DNA of 64,000 nt from a gamma proteobacterium HTCC5015. Its GTDB lineage: Bacteria; Pseudomonadota; Gammaproteobacteria; HTCC5015. Both the position numbers and the translations under genes were made by a program. The stretch is taken from assembly GCA_000155715.1 (NCBI GenBank), contig DS990599.1, forward strand, positions 239,154 through 303,153, written 5' to 3'. Within the stretch, counting starts at the first letter, position 1. Every line of letters begins with the position of its first letter. The notes beneath the pieces were generated by a model that was not told the origin of the DNA, made no database searches, and saw nothing but the letters and a program-made list of their open reading frames with translations. Positions 28,490 through 36,054 of the stretch are shown one piece after another.

Positions 28490-28850
28490 GGTCGGCCTTT
28501 AGGCCGACATTAAACCGAAGCCACAAAAGCTTGCCCGACCCGACAGTAACGTGCCGATGGGCAATTGATGAGGCAAACGCGCTAGCTGCAGCTAATTGGC
28601 AGTGTCGGACTGAAGCACCCTAAAGGGCATAAATCCGACCCACGCGACCCTCGGCAAACTGTCCACTGCGCCCGCAGTGTAATCAAACGTGTCATCCTGA
28701 ACTTGATTCAGGATCTCCCTATCAAGGCTCCGTTTTGGAGATTCCAGATCAAGTTTGGAATGACGAGTATTTTGGACATCCGCGATCTAAGGTTTGGAGG
28801 AATGACGGCAAAAAGGCAAACTGTCTACTGCATCTGCAGTGCAGATCCTT
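28490..28850. repeat. Intergenic repeat mosaic, cluster 3
   Basis: No gene is supported. The region holds a GTCGGCCTTTAGGCCGAC hairpin (about 28491-28508) and a related GTCGGACTGAAG...ATCCGACC pair (about 28606-28641). A 'CCTGAACTTGATTCAGG' unit is near 28697, and a family-A unit (GATTCCAGATCAAGTTTGGAA) near 28740. Confidence 0.75.
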
Positions 28851-28901
28851 GATATAGCTGTTATTTGAGCGTCGGGGGAAGTGTTTGCGACTCGATAAAA
28901 A

Positions 28902-28926
28902 AACGCCACCCGAAGGTGGCGTTTAT
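28902..28926 (-). terminator. Intrinsic terminator of the cytochrome c gene
   Basis: Read on the minus strand, the stem ACGCCACC/GGTGGCGT closes around TTCG and is followed by TTTTTT. It lies about 22 bp after the stop codon of the cytochrome gene. Confidence 0.88.
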
Positions 28927-28948
28927 ACAGCAAGAGAAACGCTGCGAA

Positions 28949-29446
28949 CTATTGGCTTTTCTCTACCATGTAGTCGACGACGGCTTTGATTTGATCGTCG
29001 TTCAAGCTGCTGCCACCGCGGGGCGGCATAGTGCCAATACCGTTAATGGCGTGTAGATACAAAGTGGCTTTGCCTTGAGCAATACGGCTACTCCAAGCAC
29101 CTGCGTCACCCATTTTGGGGGCGCCCATAACGCCCGCGGCGTGGCAGGCAGCACAGCTTGTGTTGTAAGCGCTTTCAGCAGAGAACTCAGCGGGGGCTTC
29201 ATCGGCAGCAGCCACTTCCACTTTGCCCAAATCGGGGTTGGGGTTGCTGGCTAAATTGACCTGACCAACGGGGTTGATGCGAGCCTGAGTTTCTTCCATG
29301 TCCATTTGAGAACGCTGGTGAGTGACCGCATTATCGGCAACATTGGCGACCGCGAATGCGACAATGGCGATGGCTACCAAAACAACGACGACCGCTGCAA
29401 TAATGGCCCAAGTTTTGGAATCAGACATGTTTTCGTGATTGTCCAC
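28949..29446 (-). CDS. Membrane-anchored monoheme cytochrome c (c5-type)
   Basis: A 165-residue protein with one N-terminal transmembrane anchor (about 12-34), a flexible linker, and a C-terminal cytochrome c domain with CAACH at 98-102 and the axial methionine in TMPPRGG. The Ala/Gly-rich c5-like fold and MPPRGG loop fit cytochrome c5 electron carriers to terminal oxidases. I chose GTG at 29446 because GAGGAG lies six bases upstream; an ATG at 29428 is the alternative. The frame further upstream (to 29542) has no support. It is monocistronic with its own terminator. Confidence 0.9.
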   Translation of the reverse strand: MDNHENMSDSKTWAIIAAVVVVLVAIAIVAFAVANVADNAVTHQRSQMDMEETQARINPVGQVNLASNPNPDLGKVEVAAADEAPAEFSAESAYNTSCAACHAAGVMGAPKMGDAGAWSSRIAQGKATLYLHAINGIGTMPPRGGSSLNDDQIKAVVDYMVEKSQ

Positions 29447-29611
29447 GAGTTTCTCCTCAGTCTTGCAATATAGTAGTTTGGGCCCAGTTTTACTTGGGCG
29501 GGCGCAATTATAGCGCCACAAGGCCGCGCTGAACAGGCACATGGACAGGCTGATTCCCAGCGGCTATCCTACGCGACCCAACATCGCCGTGTGTTGGGGC
29601 TATAAAAGTAT

Positions 29612-29671
29612 GACTTGAGTGCCCTAGAGGCAAAAAAGTAGTACCTAAACATCCGCCCGTAGCTCAGCTGG
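29612..29671 (+). repeat. Upstream duplicate of the tRNA-Arg 5' region (truncated tRNA copy)
   Basis: Sixty bases that match exactly the 60 bases at 29861-29920. The copy includes the presumed promoter-proximal DNA and the first 19 bases of tRNA-Arg (29653-29671, CCGCCCGTAGCTCAGCTGG), after which homology stops. It is not a functional tRNA. Confidence 0.9.
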
Positions 29672-29675
29672 GCGG

Positions 29676-29821
29676 GGCTGGATTAGCAAAAGCACGGCTT
29701 TTGCCCAGCACCGCGCCGTGAGCGTACTCGCGAACGGCAGGAACGGATGGCTGGATTAGCAAGAGCACGGCTTTTGCCCAGCACCGCGCCGTGAGCGTAT
29801 TCGCGAACGGCTGGACCCGAG
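29676..29821 (+). repeat. Two 73-bp tandem repeats between truncated and complete tRNA-Arg
   Basis: Two nearly identical 73-bp units start at 29676 and 29749, each beginning GGCTGGATTAGCA and containing AGCACGGCTTTTGCCCAGCA and CGTGAGCGTA/TTCGCG. They lie between the two copies of the tRNA-Arg 5' region. Together with the 60-bp direct repeats they make a nested duplication. No coding potential is apparent. Confidence 0.85.
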
Positions 29822-29901
29822 CTTGTCTCGGGGAGCGTCGCGCAATGCCTTAGCATTGCAGACTTGAGTGCCCTAGAGGCAAAAAAGTAGTACCTAAACA
29901 T

Positions 29902-29978
29902 CCGCCCGTAGCTCAGCTGGATAGAGCGTCGCCCTCCGGAGGCGAAGGTCTCAGGTTCGAATCCTGACGGGCGGGCCA
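29902..29978 (+). tRNA. tRNA-Arg (anticodon CCG)
   Basis: A complete 77-nt cloverleaf with encoded CCA: acceptor CCGCCCG/CGGGCGG, D-arm GCTCAGCTGGATAGAGC, anticodon arm TCGCC-CTCCGGA-GGCGA with anticodon CCG, and T-arm TCAGGTTCGAATCCTGA. The body closely resembles E. coli tRNA-Arg(CCG). It ends 30 bp before the DUF3348 gene, so the downstream cluster could share its transcript. Confidence 0.95.
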
Positions 29979-30008
29979 TATTGATTCGCACCTGCATGAG
30001 ATCACCCA

Positions 30009-30698
30009 ATGCCTAGCTCCCGACCAGAGACAATGCCCCTGTCTGCGGCGGCCGCGCGCATTACTCAGCTCACAGGAGCGATGAAAGCGCTGGTGCCGCG
30101 CACGGCTCACACGGGCTTTGCCGACCGCTTGGGTGAGCTGTTTGGCATTGGTAACAGCATGGATTTAGACCTCGCGTTGGCCGCGCCTCAGTGGACTCCA
30201 TCAGAGAGTGAGCCGCGCTCCGCAAGCGAGTGGCAGCAGCGCCTCGACCAGCTTTGTAAGGAGTGTCAGCAGCAGTGGCGCGAGGCCGTGGCTGAGTTTG
30301 AGCTGCCCGAGCACCCCGACCGCGGCTCGACGCCCTACCAGCAGTTTTATGTTGCACAGCAGCGCCCCCTTGTTGTGGGCGCACAGCAATTGCGTCACGG
30401 CTTGCGCCAACAGCTGGCGGGCCAAAGCGAGAACTTGGCGCAGCTCGCTCAGCTCGATGAATTGTTTGAACAGACGGTGGGGCATTTTAGCGGGCGAGGC
30501 TTTGCTGCATTGGGCCGTGTTTTAAAACGCCGCTACCAGCAGCAGCTAGAGCGCTACAGCGAAGAGCGGGCCGAACAGTGGCATCGAGCGTGGATGCGAG
30601 AAGTCCACTTGCTCCTGCTGGCAGAGTTGCCCCTGCGCATAAAGCCCCTTGAAGGGTTACTGGACACATTGAAAGACGAGGAAAGATCGAACGCATGA
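30009..30698 (+). CDS. DUF3348 family protein, first gene of a four-gene motor-like cluster
   Basis: A 229-residue, Gln/Leu/Arg-rich, mostly helical cytoplasmic protein with no signal or membrane segment. From memory it matches the DUF3348 family: PYQQFYVAQQRPL, then LRHGLRQQLAGQSENLAQL and QLDELFEQTVG, ending in a long helix rich in RR and QQ. DUF3348 genes typically sit with DUF802, OmpA and DUF2894 genes, as here. It overlaps the next gene by 4 bp (ATGA), suggesting translational coupling and a stoichiometric complex. No biochemical function is known to me. Confidence 0.8.
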   Translation: MPSSRPETMPLSAAAARITQLTGAMKALVPRTAHTGFADRLGELFGIGNSMDLDLALAAPQWTPSESEPRSASEWQQRLDQLCKECQQQWREAVAEFELPEHPDRGSTPYQQFYVAQQRPLVVGAQQLRHGLRQQLAGQSENLAQLAQLDELFEQTVGHFSGRGFAALGRVLKRRYQQQLERYSEERAEQWHRAWMREVHLLLLAELPLRIKPLEGLLDTLKDEERSNA

Positions 30699-32362
30699 AC
30701 CGCTTTCTCTATGTATTAGCATTGCTACTCGGCGCGGGCGTTATCGCTTGGATTGGCCTAGGATTTTTTGGCACCGATCACTTGGCCCTAGTCGTTACCA
30801 CGGTTATTGCGATTGCCTACGCTGTGGGCATCGGCGAGCTACGTCAATTTCGTCACGCCAATGATTGCCTTGAACAGCAGTTGCAGCAAGCGCCCGCGGT
30901 AGATGCCGTCGACGCTTGGTTGGCCAAATTGCCCGCCGCACTACAGCCGCCCGTTTACCAGCGCCTACAGGGTCGCCCCGTGGCACTGCCCGGACCTATG
31001 ATGACGCCCTATTTGTTGGGGCTGTTGGTGATGTTGGGTTTGCTCGGCACGTTTGCCGGCATGATTGTGACACTGGGCGGCGCCGCTACGGCACTCGATA
31101 GCAGCAGTGAGCTCGACGATATCCGCAGCGCGCTAGCCGCGCCCATTGCGGGCCTGAGTTTGGCCTTTGGCACGTCCATTGCCGGTGTTGCCGCCTCGGC
31201 GGCACTGGGCTTGGCTAGCGCCTTGAGCCGCCGCCAGCGCGTGTTTCTCGGTCGCTATATCGACGCTCTCGCGAGCCGCTCTCTACAGAGTTTAAACCCC
31301 GAGTACCAACGCCGTCAGACCGATGCGGCTCTGGAACAACAGGCCGCGCAAATGCCGCAGCTGCTTGAGCGTATGCAAAGTGTGGCGGATAGCGTGGAAT
31401 CTATGGGGCGGGGCATCGGTGAAACGCTGGAGCAAAAGCAACAAGACTTTCATCAAAGCACCGCTCAACACTATCAAGCGCTGGCGGATTCCGTGGCCAG
31501 TAGTTTGCGGCAAAATGTGCAGGACAGCGGTACGGCCTTGAGCGAGAGCTTAACGCCCTTTTTCGAACGCACTATGGCGAGCTGGCGGGAAGCGGCCGAA
31601 CAGCAACAGCGCCAGCTGCTAGAGCAGGCCAATGGCAGCCTGTTAAACGCCAGCGAAGCCTTTAAGCACAATAGTCAAGCTGCGAGTCAGCACTGGCGCG
31701 ATGGTGTCGACGCTTTGATGCAGCAACTCAAACAGCATTTTACCGAGCTCGAAGCCAATACCGCTGAGCAGTTGGGACAGTTGGGGCAGGCGCTGGAAGC
31801 GCCCGTGGGACACATGTTAGAGCGCGCCGCCGAGGCGCCGCAGGCGGCTAGTGATGTGATTGAAGCCCTGCGACAGCGATATGTCGATACCGAGCAACAG
31901 GAAAACCGCCTCCTCGAAGAGCGCCAGCGATTGGCTAGCGAGCTGGAGCAGCTTATTGGCGAGCAGCGCGAGGCCGCCCAAGCTCAGCAGCGCGCACTGG
32001 AGGAGTTTGTCGATGGTGCGGGTCAAACCATGGCCGATGTGCAGCAGTTGTTCCGCCAGCAAATGGAGCAACAGGGCGAGCGCCTCAGCGAAGCCGTTGA
32101 TGAAGTACGCGGCGGCGGCAGTGAAATTCTCAGCTTGAGCGATGCGCTGCAGGCGGCGCTGGAGCAATTCAGTCAAGCCAACCAAGCCCTGCTCGATGGC
32201 TTTAGCCGCATCGAAGAGCAGCTCGGCGCCACGCAACAGCGCAGCGATGAGCAACTGGCCTACTATGTCGAGCAAGCGCGCGAGGTGATTGACTACAGCA
32301 CGCAATCGCAACACGAAGTGGTCGATAGCTTGCGCGCCTTGGCCAAGGGTAAGGCGTCCTGA
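30695..32362 (+). CDS. MotA/TolQ/ExbB-like proton-channel protein with long coiled-coil tail (DUF802 type)
   Basis: A 555-residue inner-membrane protein. Helices lie at about 5-25, 29-47, 105-125 and 152-176. The third carries LGLLGTFAGMIVTLGGAATA and the fourth PIAGLSLAFGTSIAGVAAS, the core of MotA/TolQ/ExbB stator proteins. From about residue 180 the rest is a long Gln/Glu/Ala-rich coiled coil projecting into the cytoplasm. This plan (stator-like channel plus long intracellular tail, paired with an OmpA/MotB-like partner) resembles ZorA of Zorya systems; direct homology to ZorA is not shown. It overlaps both neighbours by 1-4 bp. Confidence 0.8.
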   Translation: MNRFLYVLALLLGAGVIAWIGLGFFGTDHLALVVTTVIAIAYAVGIGELRQFRHANDCLEQQLQQAPAVDAVDAWLAKLPAALQPPVYQRLQGRPVALPGPMMTPYLLGLLVMLGLLGTFAGMIVTLGGAATALDSSSELDDIRSALAAPIAGLSLAFGTSIAGVAASAALGLASALSRRQRVFLGRYIDALASRSLQSLNPEYQRRQTDAALEQQAAQMPQLLERMQSVADSVESMGRGIGETLEQKQQDFHQSTAQHYQALADSVASSLRQNVQDSGTALSESLTPFFERTMASWREAAEQQQRQLLEQANGSLLNASEAFKHNSQAASQHWRDGVDALMQQLKQHFTELEANTAEQLGQLGQALEAPVGHMLERAAEAPQAASDVIEALRQRYVDTEQQENRLLEERQRLASELEQLIGEQREAAQAQQRALEEFVDGAGQTMADVQQLFRQQMEQQGERLSEAVDEVRGGGSEILSLSDALQAALEQFSQANQALLDGFSRIEEQLGATQQRSDEQLAYYVEQAREVIDYSTQSQHEVVDSLRALAKGKAS

Positions 32363-32976
32363 TGGACGAGCTGCAAGAACTCGATGGCCAGTCGGCACCC
32401 GTTTGGGCGATTTTTTCCGATTTGATGGCCGCCCTAGTGGGGATACTCGCCCTCATTTTGGTTTGGGTGATCGCCATCCAGTTTGAGCTCACTCAAGATC
32501 TGGAGGCCGAGAAGCAGCGGCGCCAAGCGCTAGAGCGCGCCCTCGCCGATCCCCTCGCCAGTGGACGCATCACTTTTCAAGACGGTCGTATCGGCATTAG
32601 TGGTAATTTATTGTTTCGCATCAATTCGGCGGACCTGCAAAGCGGGGGCAACCAAGTGCTGCAAGATCTCGCCGAGCCGCTGAAGGTGTATCTCAGCCAG
32701 CACGACGAATTGCTGATGGTGAGTGGTTTTACCGATGATTTGTCGCTGCACGAGGACAACCTCTACCGCGACAACTGGGGGCTCTCCGCCCAGCGGGCAC
32801 TCACTGTCACGCGCACCTTGGTAGAGCAGGGGCTGCCGCAAGATCGCCTCTTCGCCGCCGCCTTTGGCGCCAATGCGCCCACCGTACCCAACCGCGATGC
32901 CGCCTCGCGGGCTAAAAACCGACGCGTTGAAATCTCCACCGTGCCGCGGCGGGAACACGAGGCCGCAGTGGACTGA
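32362..32976 (+). CDS. OmpA/MotB-like peptidoglycan-binding protein (ZorB-like architecture)
   Basis: A 204-residue protein with one N-terminal transmembrane helix (about 21-41) preceded by Asp20 in WAIFSDLMAALVG, placed like the proton-carrying Asp of MotB, ExbD and ZorB. A short linker leads to a periplasmic OmpA-like domain (about 90-198) with LFRINSADL, VSGFTDD, WGLSAQRALTV and KNRRVEI, which binds peptidoglycan. Its TGATG overlap with both flanking genes implies tight coupling. With the preceding protein it should form a proton-driven stator unit; this is inference from architecture. Confidence 0.85.
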   Translation: MDELQELDGQSAPVWAIFSDLMAALVGILALILVWVIAIQFELTQDLEAEKQRRQALERALADPLASGRITFQDGRIGISGNLLFRINSADLQSGGNQVLQDLAEPLKVYLSQHDELLMVSGFTDDLSLHEDNLYRDNWGLSAQRALTVTRTLVEQGLPQDRLFAAAFGANAPTVPNRDAASRAKNRRVEISTVPRREHEAAVD

Positions 32977-33551
32977 TGGACAGCCAGCAGCTCCAGCGCG
33001 AACTACAGCAGCTCGACGAACAGGGCGCGGCGCGACAACATCCCGCGCGCTTTCGCTTTGTGCAAAGCCTGTCTCAGCGTTTGCTGCACAGTGCGAGGGT
33101 GGCGCCCCGCCAGTGGCAGCGCTTAGAAAAACATTTGGCAACACTGCGCAATGCTATGGCATCGGAAGCTGCCTCAAAACAGCCGCAAGAGCACTCCCCA
33201 TCGCCCTTAAAGGCACTGGTTGAGGCGCTCAGTCAGCGAGCGCCTCGCACCGTTAGCCCGTCTCAAAACGGCGATGAGTTCGAGGGCTTAATGCGCCGTG
33301 TTTTTGGTGCAGAGCACGCCCAGCGAGAACTGCCTGCCCTCGCTCATCTACGCAAAAGTCGCAGCGAGCACTACATCGAACAACAAATCCAGCGCGCCAT
33401 TGACGAAACCCCCGAAGAGGCTGGTCCGCTCAACAGCCGCCGCCTCGTCACCCGCGCCGTGCGCCAGCTCGACAAAACCGCCCCCCACTACCTGCGCCAC
33501 TTCGCCGCCTACATCGACACTCTCGCCTGGCTGGAAAAACAGGGTAAGTAA
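32976..33551 (+). CDS. DUF2894 family protein, last gene of the motor-like cluster
   Basis: A 191-residue, helical, probably cytoplasmic protein. The conserved C-terminal block includes LAHLRKSRSEHYIEQQIQRA, EEAGPLNSRRLVTRA and PHYLRHFAAYIDTLAWL, which I recognise as DUF2894. The N-terminal 100 residues are Gln/Arg/Ser-rich and variable. It starts at a TGATG overlap with the OmpA-like gene. It could link the coiled-coil tail of the channel protein to another component, but nothing in the sequence shows this. Confidence 0.78.
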   Translation: MDSQQLQRELQQLDEQGAARQHPARFRFVQSLSQRLLHSARVAPRQWQRLEKHLATLRNAMASEAASKQPQEHSPSPLKALVEALSQRAPRTVSPSQNGDEFEGLMRRVFGAEHAQRELPALAHLRKSRSEHYIEQQIQRAIDETPEEAGPLNSRRLVTRAVRQLDKTAPHYLRHFAAYIDTLAWLEKQGK

Positions 33552-33667
33552 TTGCCAACACGCGGCATGGCCAACGAGTCGCCAGTTGGCTGAGTGGCTT
33601 GGGCTGGTCAGTCTGTTCAAAAGCCTTTAGATTGAATACAACTTCGATTGAATGGATTGAAATCACA

Positions 33668-34030
33668 GTGAGTTGTATTTTTTGCGAACAAGACGCGGTA
33701 CTTGAAAACGACCTCGCCTATTGTCGCGTCGATCGCTTTCCCGTGAGTCCTGGCCATTTGTTAATTATCCCCAAGCGCCATGCCGAGGATTGGTTCGATT
33801 TAAGCAATGCTGAAAAAGTCGCCATCAATGACCTACTGGAACAGGGCAAGCAATGGATTGAAAAAACGCATCGCCCCGATGGTTACAACATCGGTATGAA
33901 CTGCGGTGCCGCTGCGGGGCAAACGGTATTTCACATGCACTGCCACCTGATTCCCCGATACGATGGCGACACAAAAGAGCCCAAAGGCGGAGTGCGTGGC
34001 GTGATCCCTGAGAAAATGCAATATGAATGA
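33668..34030 (+). CDS. HIT-family nucleotide hydrolase/transferase
   Basis: A 120-residue histidine-triad protein. The catalytic motif is FHMHCHLIPRY (His-x-His-x-His), and CIFC at the N-terminus is the usual zinc-binding pair. Such proteins hydrolyse AMP-linked or dinucleoside polyphosphate substrates. I chose GTG at 33668, giving MSCIFCEQ; the frame is open to 33599 but that extension is not family-like. It overlaps the HNH endonuclease gene by 8 bp, so the two are co-translated. Confidence 0.9.
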   Translation: MSCIFCEQDAVLENDLAYCRVDRFPVSPGHLLIIPKRHAEDWFDLSNAEKVAINDLLEQGKQWIEKTHRPDGYNIGMNCGAAAGQTVFHMHCHLIPRYDGDTKEPKGGVRGVIPEKMQYE

Positions 34031-34958
34031 TTTGGATTATTACCAGAGGGCTTTTCAGTCACTGCGCGTGAACCGCGGCGGTGGCGAGCCGAGCCCGCAT
34101 AAGCCCTGTATGTTGTTGGCAGTGATCGATTACTTTGATGCGACACCGCAGGCAGAGAACCGACTGAGTTTTTCACCGAACCTGCTAGAACGTTATCGTT
34201 CCTATTTCGATCTCGCTGCGGGAGAAAGGGATCGTCCCAACCCGTATATGCCCTTTTTTCACTTGAAGTCGGAAGGCTTTTGGCAATTAAAAGCGTTACC
34301 GAATCGAGAGGAGGCCTTGGGTCGGGTTAAAACGGCAACATCGCCAAAGGATATTCGAGAAAACATCGACTATGCGTATCTCGAAGAGGCACTTTTCGAG
34401 ATACTGAAAAATAAAGAGAACAGGCAACGCCTAACGCGTGTATTGATAGACCATTGGTTTGACCGCACGCAAGGCGAGATAGAACGCATGCTGGATAAAA
34501 ATCGGCAAGTGAATCAGTACGAAATGCTGCTTCGCTCACCTGAGTCCGAGCGAAAAGTAGCCTTACAGAGACCCGAATACCTGGTACGCAATGCCGCTTT
34601 TCGCCGTGTGGTCTTAGAGGCTTATGACTACCGATGCGCGGCAACCGGTACGCGCTTGATATTACCCGATGAGTCGGTATTAGTTGAGGCGGCACATCTC
34701 GAAGAATTTCGCATTAGAGGCAACGACGAGCCACAAAACGGTATAGCTTTAAGTAAAGACATTCACTGGGTAATGGATCGCGGGTTTATCGCTCCCGGCC
34801 CCGATTACAAATGGCACATTTCCAAGCAAATCGACAAGCGCTTGCCCGACAATCAAAAACTAATCGAACTCGATGGCACGGATATTATTTTGCCTAAGCA
34901 GCAAAGTTTTTGGCCGAAAGAGGCCTATCTAAAGCATCGTTTGGATGGCTTGCTTTAA
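34023..34958 (+). CDS. HNH restriction-type endonuclease with N-terminal recognition domain (possible SBD)
   Basis: A 311-residue predicted nuclease (COG3440-like). The C-terminal HNH fold (about 195-260) has YRCAATGTRL, AAH (His225), PQNGIAL (Asn239) and IHWVMDRGF (His248). The N-terminal 100 residues contain PHKPCMLLAVIDYF and PFFHLKSEGFWQLK, a pattern I associate with the DNA-recognising domain of stand-alone McrA-type enzymes, including sulfur-binding domains that read phosphorothioate DNA; that assignment is tentative. No methyltransferase or dnd gene is adjacent, consistent with a type IV or modification-dependent enzyme. Its 3' end overlaps the convergent tonB gene. Confidence 0.82.
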   Translation: MNDLDYYQRAFQSLRVNRGGGEPSPHKPCMLLAVIDYFDATPQAENRLSFSPNLLERYRSYFDLAAGERDRPNPYMPFFHLKSEGFWQLKALPNREEALGRVKTATSPKDIRENIDYAYLEEALFEILKNKENRQRLTRVLIDHWFDRTQGEIERMLDKNRQVNQYEMLLRSPESERKVALQRPEYLVRNAAFRRVVLEAYDYRCAATGTRLILPDESVLVEAAHLEEFRIRGNDEPQNGIALSKDIHWVMDRGFIAPGPDYKWHISKQIDKRLPDNQKLIELDGTDIILPKQQSFWPKEAYLKHRLDGLL

Positions 34959-35623
34959 CGCAGCTCAAACTCCACTGGCACGCTCATGTTGATGGCGTTG
35001 CCCTCGACGCTTTCGGGGGGCTTGGGCAGGGGTTGTGCGCGCTCTAAAAGTTCGAGAGTTTCGCGGTCGAGGCTGCGGTGGCCGCTGCTGGTTTTTAACG
35101 CGGCGTTGCTGACGCGGCCTTGGCGGTCGATGGTAAAGCTGACGATGGCGGTGCCTTCGTAGTGGCGCCGCCTAGCAAGGCGCGGGTAGCGCTTGTGGTT
35201 TTCTAAGTGAATCAGTAAACGACCCTGCCAGTCGACGATGGCATCGACTTGATGTTGCGGTTGCGAGACCCCTTCAATTGTTTCCGATTGTACGGGCTCG
35301 CTCGGCGGTGGGGGTTCTTCCACGGGTTGCGGCTCGGGTTCTTTTTCTTCGGGCTCTGGCTCAGGTTGGGGCTCTGGCTCGGGCAATACGGCATCGTGTT
35401 CGGGGGGCGCAGTGGGCAGCGGTTCGGGCTTGGGCTCCGGCTTGGGTTCGGGTTGTGCGGGGGGCGCCATGTTGATTTCGATGACGGCCGCTTGTGGCGG
35501 TGCCACCTGAGGCGTTTTCTGGCTGCTTTCGTGTAATAGCGCGGCACCGACGGCAATATGCGTGAGGGTGACCAAAGTGCCAGCGATCAGCCAGCTGCTT
35601 TTTGCCTGAGTGGTTTGATACAT
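34955..35623 (-). CDS. tonB: Energy transducer TonB
   Basis: A 222-residue inner-membrane-anchored protein: one N-terminal helix (about 10-30), a long Pro/Glu/Lys-rich spacer (about 50-120) that spans the periplasm, and the C-terminal TonB domain with YPRLARRRHYEGTAIVSF, IDRQGRVSNAAL and SSGHRSLDRETLELL. It passes ExbB-ExbD energy to outer-membrane receptors. It lies 2 bp after exbD in an exbB-exbD-tonB operon. The convergent HNH gene overlaps its last codon. Confidence 0.93.
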   Translation of the reverse strand: MYQTTQAKSSWLIAGTLVTLTHIAVGAALLHESSQKTPQVAPPQAAVIEINMAPPAQPEPKPEPKPEPLPTAPPEHDAVLPEPEPQPEPEPEEKEPEPQPVEEPPPPSEPVQSETIEGVSQPQHQVDAIVDWQGRLLIHLENHKRYPRLARRRHYEGTAIVSFTIDRQGRVSNAALKTSSGHRSLDRETLELLERAQPLPKPPESVEGNAINMSVPVEFELR

Positions 35624-35625
35624 GG

Positions 35626-36054
35626 TTACTGGACTTGTTCGAGCCCCACCAGCGCGACTTTGAGATAGCCGATTTGGCGCAGTTGGTTCATGGCTTCCAT
35701 CAGGTCGCCGTAGTCGACGCTTTCATCGGCACGCAAAAACAAGCGCTGATCTTTGTTGCCATGGGTGGCGGCGTCCAGTGCGGCCAGCAGCTGGCCCTCT
35801 TCGACCGTTTGCTCGTCGACATGGAGGGTCAAATCGGCGCTTAGGGTGACGTAGACGGGGGTTGGCGGCTTGGGCTGCGCCTCGGCCTGAGCGGCGGGTA
35901 AATCGACAGGCACGCTGACGGTGGCCAAGGGTGCGGCGACCATAAAGATAATCAGTAGTACCAGCATCACATCGATAAACGGTGTGACATTGATTTCGCT
36001 GTTCTCTTGAATGTCGTCACCGCCCGAGTGCGGAGAACCACCCATCATAGCCAT
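35626..36054 (-). CDS. exbD: Biopolymer transport protein ExbD
   Basis: A 142-residue inner-membrane component of the TonB energising complex. A cytoplasmic N-terminus precedes one helix, INVTPFIDVMLVLLIIFMV, with the essential Asp28. The periplasmic domain has VYVTLSADLTLHVDEQTV and FLRADESVDYGDLMEAM. It starts at a TAATG overlap with exbB and is followed almost directly by tonB. M1, M3 or M4 could each be the start. Confidence 0.94.
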   Translation of the reverse strand: MAMMGGSPHSGGDDIQENSEINVTPFIDVMLVLLIIFMVAAPLATVSVPVDLPAAQAEAQPKPPTPVYVTLSADLTLHVDEQTVEEGQLLAALDAATHGNKDQRLFLRADESVDYGDLMEAMNQLRQIGYLKVALVGLEQVQ

